Shown piece after piece: positions 6,604 to 10,641 of a stretch of 10,641 bases of DNA. The notes below the pieces were generated by a model. It had not been told where the DNA came from. It saw only the letters and a list, made by a program, of their open reading frames with translations, and made no database searches. Each line of letters begins with the position of its first letter. Positions within the stretch are counted from its first letter, which is position 1. The stretch is from Candidatus Faecivivens stercoravium (GTDB lineage: Bacteria; Bacillota; Clostridia; Oscillospirales; Ruminococcaceae), in contig DVHA01000162.1 in the NCBI GenBank assembly GCA_018712425.1, forward strand, positions 1-10,641, written 5' to 3'. The translations under genes were made by a program, and so were the position numbers.

Positions 6604-6892
6604 TTTGCGGGCCATGGGAATCCGTTTTTGTCGCATTTCTTTAACGCACCGGGCGACCATGGACGTCCGAAGACCGGCCTCCCACGGCCGGTCTTATGCG
6701 GTAGGTACGGGTGATACGGCCGCGTCGAACAGCGGGTCCAGGGCCCGCGAGGGTCCTGGCGAATTCCAAAGGCAGAGCCTTTGGTCCATCAAAGTGAAAC
6801 TTTGTCGCTGCCATAAGGGCAGCGAAATAAACATTCAATGCCATAAAGGCAAAAATTGATTTCCGCAGTTTGCAGGCCACGGGAATCCGTTT
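6604..6892. repeat. Direct repeat pair bracketing a hairpin-rich stretch
   Basis: The 24-base sequences at 6604-6627 and 6869-6892 agree at 22 positions (TTTGC-GGCCA-GGGAATCCGTTT core), and looser likeness continues to CTTTAA. Between them lie a 10-bp perfect hairpin AAGACCGGCC/GGCCGGTCTT (6670-6695, loop TCCCAC), the palindrome GGACGTCC (6661-6668) and repeat family 2 copy 2. No gene is seen between 6513 and 7062. Confidence 0.6.
6752..6865 (+). repeat. Tandem-hairpin intergenic repeat, family 2, copy 2
   Basis: Consecutive perfect hairpins are CCAAAGGC/GCCTTTGG around AGA (6766-6784), CAAAGT/ACTTTG around GAA (6790-6804) and TCGCTGCC/GGCAGCGA around ATAAG (6805-6825). A small TGCC-ATAAA-GGCA hairpin follows. 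Bases 6805-6840 are identical to 57-92. Relative to copy 1 the second stem has changed on both arms (CCAAGT/ACTTGG to CAAAGT/ACTTTG), so pairing is kept. Like copy 1, it precedes a promoter and a plus-strand gene. Confidence 0.8.
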
Positions 6893-6940
6893 CGATATTT
6901 TCCTTTAAAATGATCAAAAAATGAAAAATCCCAAATCTTA

Positions 6941-6969
6941 TTGACAAATGGCCGTTGTTCGTTTATCAT
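6941..6969 (+). promoter_or_regulatory. Sigma-A promoter of the carboxylesterase gene
   Basis: TTGACA (6941-6946), a 17-base spacer and TATCAT (6964-6969) form a near-consensus promoter in an AT-rich patch. Start of transcription would be near 6976, giving a leader of about 87 bases before the ATG at 7063. No riboswitch fold was recognised in the leader. Confidence 0.85.
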
Positions 6970-7062
6970 AATATATAGGGAAAGTATGAAAATATTTTTA
7001 TCACAGTTTTGCATTCTCCCCCTTACCTGGCGTTTACGCCCCTGATACATAGGAGATAAAAT

Positions 7063-8520
7063 ATGGTTGTATCTGCGCCGGCCGGCACCTTTACCGGCTA
7101 TTATGAAAACGATTCCGTCTGGTTCCGGGGCATCCGCTATGCCACCGCCGCCCGCTTCCGCCCGCCCCGCCCGGCCGGGCCGAAGGACAAGTGCTGCCGC
7201 ACCTTCGGCGCCAAGTCGCTCCAGGCGACCCGCGACGGGATGGGCCATCCGGTGCCCGGGCCCTTCTCGGAGGACTGCCTCTTTTTAAACGTCGTCGTCC
7301 CGGCCGAAAAGCCGGAAGGGCTGATGCCGGTCGTCGTCGATATCCACGGCGGCGCTTTCCAGACCGGTTCCGGCAACGACAGCGCCGTTTTTTCCCTCGT
7401 CACCGAGGAAAAGGCCAAAATTGTCGCCGTTTCGATCAACTACCGCCTCGGCGCGCTGGGCTACCTCTTCCTCCGGGACAGCCTCGGGGCCGGGTTCTGC
7501 GACGGCAATATGGGGCTTCTCGACCAGATCTGCGCCCTCAGGTGGGTGCACGACAACATTGAGGCTTTCGGCGGCGACCCCGGCCGGGTCACCCTCTACG
7601 GCGTCTCGGCCGGCGGCAAGTCGGTGGGGGCGCTGATGCTCTCGGAACAGTCCAAACCCCTCTTTTCCCAGGCGATCCTCTCCTCGGGCGGCGTCCAGGC
7701 CGTCCGGACCCCCGAGACCGCCTCGCGGCTCGCCGGGCGGTTTTTGACGATGCTCCAGCTGAAGGACAACTGGGAAATCCTCACCATCCCTTCCTCCCTG
7801 ATCCTGAAGGTCCAGTCGGTCTTCACCGCCGGGCCCGGCTCCACCTGCCTCTTCGGCCCGGTGGCGGACGGGGAGGTGATCCCCGCCGACTGGCGGGATG
7901 TCATCCGCTCCGACCGGGGCTGGAAGGGCAATACGATGATCGGCAATAACCTGAACGAGCTGGTCTTCCTCAAAATGGGCGGCGAACTGCTGCGCAACGC
8001 GCCGATGATTGCGGCCCAGCTGCTGGGGGACAACGGCGAGTACGCCGAAAAGGCTTATCACGCCCTGACCGGGGGGAAGCTGATGCTGGATGAGGAGCGG
8101 GAGGACGCCTGGGTCAAGGTGCTTTCCGACTGCATGTACCGCACCCATGGCGACCGCCTCGGGCAGATCCTCGCCTCCCGCGGGGCGGAGGTGTACACCT
8201 ACTCCTTCGACTTCCCGCCGGCCCACCACTCCCAGGACGCGATGACCCTCCACCACGGCAGCAAGGCCCCCGCCATCGGCGAACCCCGTTCGGCGGCGGA
8301 TAAGCACGCCCTCGACCGGATTATGCACGAGATGCGGGCAAGCTATATTGCCTTTATCGAGAATGGCGACCCCAACCACGGCGCCATCCCCCGGTGGGAC
8401 CCGGTGGAACCCGGCAGTTACGGCCGGCTCCACTTCGACCGCGAAACCTACTTTGATAAACCCACCGGCTGCCCGTCCGTCACCGATTTCCCGGACGAGT
8501 CGATCGACCTGCCGGGCTGA
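7063..8520 (+). CDS. Type B carboxylesterase (alpha/beta hydrolase)
   Basis: This 485-residue serine hydrolase is of the para-nitrobenzyl-esterase/cholinesterase-like family and cleaves carboxylic esters. Family blocks appear in order: EDCLFLNVVVP, DIHGGAF (oxyanion-hole HGG), NYRLGALGYL, NMGLLDQICALRWVHDNIEAFGGDP, and the nucleophile elbow GVSAGG with S182. The other triad members are probably E299 (GNNLNE) and H398 (HHGSKAP). No signal peptide or lipid anchor is seen, so it should be cytoplasmic. The start is supported by AGGAG (7051-7055) seven bases upstream. It lies between two glycosidase genes and shares direction with the downstream GH1 gene. Since no terminator was found in the 318 bases between them, the two may be co-transcribed. 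Removal of acyl or aromatic esters from plant-derived sugars would fit this setting, but the substrate is not readable from the sequence. Confidence 0.94.
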   Translation: MVVSAPAGTFTGYYENDSVWFRGIRYATAARFRPPRPAGPKDKCCRTFGAKSLQATRDGMGHPVPGPFSEDCLFLNVVVPAEKPEGLMPVVVDIHGGAFQTGSGNDSAVFSLVTEEKAKIVAVSINYRLGALGYLFLRDSLGAGFCDGNMGLLDQICALRWVHDNIEAFGGDPGRVTLYGVSAGGKSVGALMLSEQSKPLFSQAILSSGGVQAVRTPETASRLAGRFLTMLQLKDNWEILTIPSSLILKVQSVFTAGPGSTCLFGPVADGEVIPADWRDVIRSDRGWKGNTMIGNNLNELVFLKMGGELLRNAPMIAAQLLGDNGEYAEKAYHALTGGKLMLDEEREDAWVKVLSDCMYRTHGDRLGQILASRGAEVYTYSFDFPPAHHSQDAMTLHHGSKAPAIGEPRSAADKHALDRIMHEMRASYIAFIENGDPNHGAIPRWDPVEPGSYGRLHFDRETYFDKPTGCPSVTDFPDESIDLPG

Positions 8521-8539
8521 AAACCGCACCGCGTAAAAT

Positions 8540-8769
8540 CCGGCGCAGGCGCCAAAATCACGAAGGAACGTGCGGCATAAAAAGTTTAGGATCAAACCCT
8601 TTTTAAATGGGTTCAGGTTTTGCTTCGCAAAACCGGACGAATTACAAGTAATTCGTCGCGAACGTGGAGAGGGCAGAGCCCTTTCCCAGGCACCCACTTT
8701 CCGTACTTCCGAAGCTGTCCACAGCTTCCCCACCCGAAACGAAGCGTGCGCAGCACCCAAAAAATAATC
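8540..8769 (+). repeat. 3'-UTR structured repeat, family 1, copy D with two inserted hairpins
   Basis: This copy starts 20 bases after the esterase stop and runs in the sense direction. It has the same block order as A and C, with GAAGCTGT/ACAGCTTC as an 8-bp version of the third hairpin. Between the TTTAAA hairpin and the GC-AGA-GC hairpin it carries two perfect extra hairpins absent from the others: GGTTTTGC-TTC-GCAAAACC (8616-8634) and ACGAATTAC-AA-GTAATTCGT (8637-8656). Unlike A and C it is not followed by a terminator, only by an imperfect hairpin (8782-8807) with an A-rich, not T-rich, tail. It fills the gap to the GH1 gene. Confidence 0.88.
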
Positions 8770-8838
8770 CCAAAAATTCCGTTGCTTCCCCGGGCCACCG
8801 GGTGCAAATAAAAAAACAAAAGAAAGAGGTAATGACCA

Positions 8839-10314
8839 ATGGCATTCCGTAAAGATTTCCTCTGGGGCGGCGCGACCGCGGCCAACCAGTATGAAGGCGG
8901 CTGGAATGAAGGCGGGCGCGGCCCGTCGATCGACGACGTCCTGACCGGCGGCACCAAGGACTCCCCCCGCGTGCTGACCTATGTGCTCAAAGACGGCACC
9001 CCCCAGACGACCACGATGTTCGGGGTCGACGGCGTCCCGGAAGGGGCCACCTTCACCCAGCTGGACGGCTACTTCTACCCCAACCATGAGGCCACCGATT
9101 TCTACCACCACTATAAAGAGGATATCGCGCTGATGGGCGAGATGGGCTTTAAATGCTTCCGGCTGTCCATCTCCTGGTCGCGCATCTTCCCGACCGGCAT
9201 GGAAGAAGAGCCCAACGAAGAGGGCCTCGCCTTCTACGACGCCGTCTTTGACGAGTGCAAGAAGTACGGCATCGAACCGCTGGTCACCATCTCCCACTAC
9301 GAGACCCCCCTCGGCCTGACCCACGCCTGGGGCTCCTGGGCCGACCGCCGCACCATCGACTGCTACCTCCGCTACTGCAAGGCGATCTTCGAGCGGTATA
9401 AAGGCAAGGTCAAATACTGGCTCACCTTCAACGAGATCAACTGCATCGGCCACGGCGGCTGGATGGAAGCGGGCGTCCCCAGTAAAGACCCCCAGGTCCT
9501 CGCCAACGCCACCTACTACCAGTTCGTCGCTTCGGCAAAGGCCGTCCAGATGGCCCATGCAATCGACCCGGACTACCAGGTCGGCTGCATGATCGCCTTC
9601 ATGGAGAGCTACCCCGAGACCTGCAACCCGGCGGACAACCTCTTAAACGTCCAGGCGATGAACAACGGCTCCTTCTTCTATATGGACGTCCACGCCCGCG
9701 GCTACTACCCCAGCTATAAGCTGAAAGAGTACGAGCGCAAGGGCATTACCCTCGACATCCAGGATGGCGAGCTGGAAGAATTGAAAAAGGGCACCGTCGA
9801 CTTCATCTCCTTCTCCTACTACATGACGATGGTCGTCGGCACCTCTAAGGACGCCGAAATGACCGCCGGCAACATGACCTTCGGCCGCCGCAACCCCTAC
9901 CTGAAGGCTTCCGACTGGGGCTGGCAGATCGACCCGCTGGGCCTGCGGATTGCGCTCAACCAGATCTACGACCGCTACCAGAAGCCGCTGTTCGTCGTCG
10001 AGAACGGCCTCGGCGCGCTGGATGAAAAGGAAGCGGACGGCTCGGTCCACGACTCCTACCGCATCGACTACCTCCGCGACCACATCAAGGCGATGAAGGA
10101 CGCGGTCGACCTCGACGGCGTCGACCTGATGGGCTACACCATGTGGGGCTGCATCGACCTCGTCTCCGCCTCCACCGGCGAGATGCGGAAACGCTACGGC
10201 TTCGTCTTCGTCGACAAGTACGACGACGGCACCGGCGACCTGTCCAGAAGCCGCAAGGACTCCTTCTACTGGTACAAGAAGGTTATCGCTACGAACGGCG
10301 AAGACCTCGACTAA
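8839..10314 (+). CDS. bglA: GH1 6-phospho-beta-glucosidase
   Basis: This 491-residue family 1 glycosidase hydrolyses phosphorylated beta-glucosides such as cellobiose- or aryl-glucoside-6-phosphate to glucose-6-phosphate and the remainder. It begins with the family signature FLWGGATAANQYEGG. The acid/base is E199 (TFNEIN) and the nucleophile E388 (VVENG). Specificity for 6-phosphate is indicated by S445-x5-K451-x-Y453 in SASTGEMRKRYGFVFVD, the phosphate-binding triad of BglA-type enzymes; non-phospho beta-glucosidases carry a different sequence here. AGAGG (8825-8829) nine bases before the ATG supports the start. The enzyme is cytoplasmic and normally depends on a phosphotransferase system to deliver phosphorylated sugar; no PTS gene lies in the window. 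It may share a transcript with the esterase. Family certain; phospho-specificity strongly supported; exact substrate unknown. Confidence 0.95.
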   Translation: MAFRKDFLWGGATAANQYEGGWNEGGRGPSIDDVLTGGTKDSPRVLTYVLKDGTPQTTTMFGVDGVPEGATFTQLDGYFYPNHEATDFYHHYKEDIALMGEMGFKCFRLSISWSRIFPTGMEEEPNEEGLAFYDAVFDECKKYGIEPLVTISHYETPLGLTHAWGSWADRRTIDCYLRYCKAIFERYKGKVKYWLTFNEINCIGHGGWMEAGVPSKDPQVLANATYYQFVASAKAVQMAHAIDPDYQVGCMIAFMESYPETCNPADNLLNVQAMNNGSFFYMDVHARGYYPSYKLKEYERKGITLDIQDGELEELKKGTVDFISFSYYMTMVVGTSKDAEMTAGNMTFGRRNPYLKASDWGWQIDPLGLRIALNQIYDRYQKPLFVVENGLGALDEKEADGSVHDSYRIDYLRDHIKAMKDAVDLDGVDLMGYTMWGCIDLVSASTGEMRKRYGFVFVDKYDDGTGDLSRSRKDSFYWYKKVIATNGEDLD

Positions 10315-10340
10315 GGCGCATACAGACGCGCTGAACGCAT

Positions 10341-10400
10341 AACAAACCGCACCCGCTTGATTTTCAGGCGGGTGCGGTTTGTTTGTCGATAAATTTTTTT
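10341..10400 (+). terminator. Intrinsic terminator after the GH1 gene
   Basis: A 16-bp perfect stem (10341-10356 with 10368-10383, core ACCGCACCCGC) closes an 11-base loop. It is followed, after a short TGTCGATAAA gap, by a run of T residues from about 10394. The stop codon is 27 bases upstream. The stem is unusually long and stable. Confidence 0.85.
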
Positions 10401-10405
10401 TTGAG

Positions 10406-10429
10406 TATTTTTTGGGTGCTGCTGCACGC
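10406..10429 (-). repeat. Fragment of structured repeat family 1 (3' end only)
   Basis: Bases 10406-10422 are identical to 4761-4777 in copy C, and the match goes on through GCACGC with one inserted base. This is the very end of family 1 in minus orientation, placed just after a terminator exactly as in copy C. Beyond 10429 the family 1 blocks stop and other hairpins take over. Confidence 0.6.
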
Positions 10430-10641
10430 CGGTCTTGCTTCGCAAGCCCTTAGAAAATTGTTTGCGGGCCGTACGGCATGGCCCGCATTTCGTGCAAAGC
10501 ACGAAACCACAATTTTCTGAGGTTGTTACTTTTCAGGAAAGTAAGCGATACGCTAGAACGGTGAATAGAGGTTCAACCTGTGAAAAAGCGCGGTTTCCCG
10601 CTTGCGGGAAATGCCGGCCAAGCCGTACGGCCGGCAAGCGG
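10430..10641. repeat. Hairpin array at the right edge, with a three-way-junction fold
   Basis: No gene is seen here. Hairpins follow one another: CTTGC-TTC-GCAAG (10434-10446); an outer 14-pair stem with one G-T pair (10448-10461 with 10509-10522) that encloses GCGGGCC/GGCCCGC (10464-10486) and TTTCGTGC-AAA-GCACGAAA (10488-10506); TTACTTT/AAAGTAA (10526-10544); AGCG-ATA-CGCT (10544-10554); TTTCCCGC-TT-GCGGGAAA (10594-10611); and GCCGGCC/GGCCGGC (10613-10635). The palindrome GCCGTACGGC occurs twice (10468-10477 and 10622-10631). The array runs off the window. Confidence 0.75.

Noticed and set aside
6976..7062. Riboswitch in the 87-base esterase leader
   Set aside because: No conserved riboswitch motif or extended stem was found by eye; the region is short and AT-rich.
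8782..8807. Terminator between the esterase and GH1 genes
   Set aside because: The stem is interrupted (TTGC/GCAA plus CCCGG/CCGGG) and is followed by A residues on the plus strand, not T residues.
7285..9558. A 757-codon minus-strand open frame opposite the esterase and GH1 genes
   Set aside because: It runs through repeat copy D and two well-supported genes, has no recognisable domain, and is explained by the rarity of stop codons opposite GC-rich coding sequence.

Overview
The window reads as chromosomal DNA from a GC-rich member of the Bacillota (Firmicutes), most like an anaerobic gut clostridium of the Oscillospirales type. The reasons are strong purine-rich ribosome binding sites (AAGGAGG, AAAGGAGG), TTGACA-type sigma-A promoters, intrinsic terminators with T tracts, GC-rich codon third positions, and a glycan-degrading gene set. 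The genus cannot be named from the sequence alone. No transposase, phage gene, tRNA, rRNA or CRISPR array was seen.

Layout, left to right: a tandem-hairpin repeat and a sigma-A promoter precede a large cytoplasmic family 3 glycosidase (213-2456, +). Next comes a 200-base repeat (copy A), a strong terminator, and an inverted second copy (B). A compact three-gene operon (3005-4702, +) follows, encoding an ECF sigma factor, a small two-helix membrane protein that is probably its anti-sigma factor, and a membrane protein with two zinc ribbons and an external C-terminal domain. The operon meets an M32 metallocarboxypeptidase gene (4989-6512, -) head-on, across a bidirectional terminator and repeat copy C. 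A hairpin-rich intergenic stretch with a second copy of the left-end hairpin repeat and a near-consensus promoter leads into a type B carboxylesterase (7063-8520, +). Repeat copy D separates it from a GH1 6-phospho-beta-glucosidase (8839-10314, +), which ends at a strong terminator. The last 240 bases are a dense array of hairpins that includes a three-way-junction fold.

Functionally, GH3 glycosidase, carboxylesterase (de-esterification of substituted sugars or aromatics is possible) and GH1 phospho-glucosidase fit intracellular processing of plant-derived beta-glucosides; no transporter or PTS gene is present. The sigma operon looks like a self-contained envelope-sensing circuit with a possible autoregulatory promoter. 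The peptidase looks like housekeeping.

The most unusual content is intergenic. Two repeat families are built from short stem-loops with three-base loops, and paired changes in the stems preserve pairing between copies. One family (A, C, D) lies just after stop codons in the sense direction. The other (57-92 and 6805-6840) lies just upstream of promoters.
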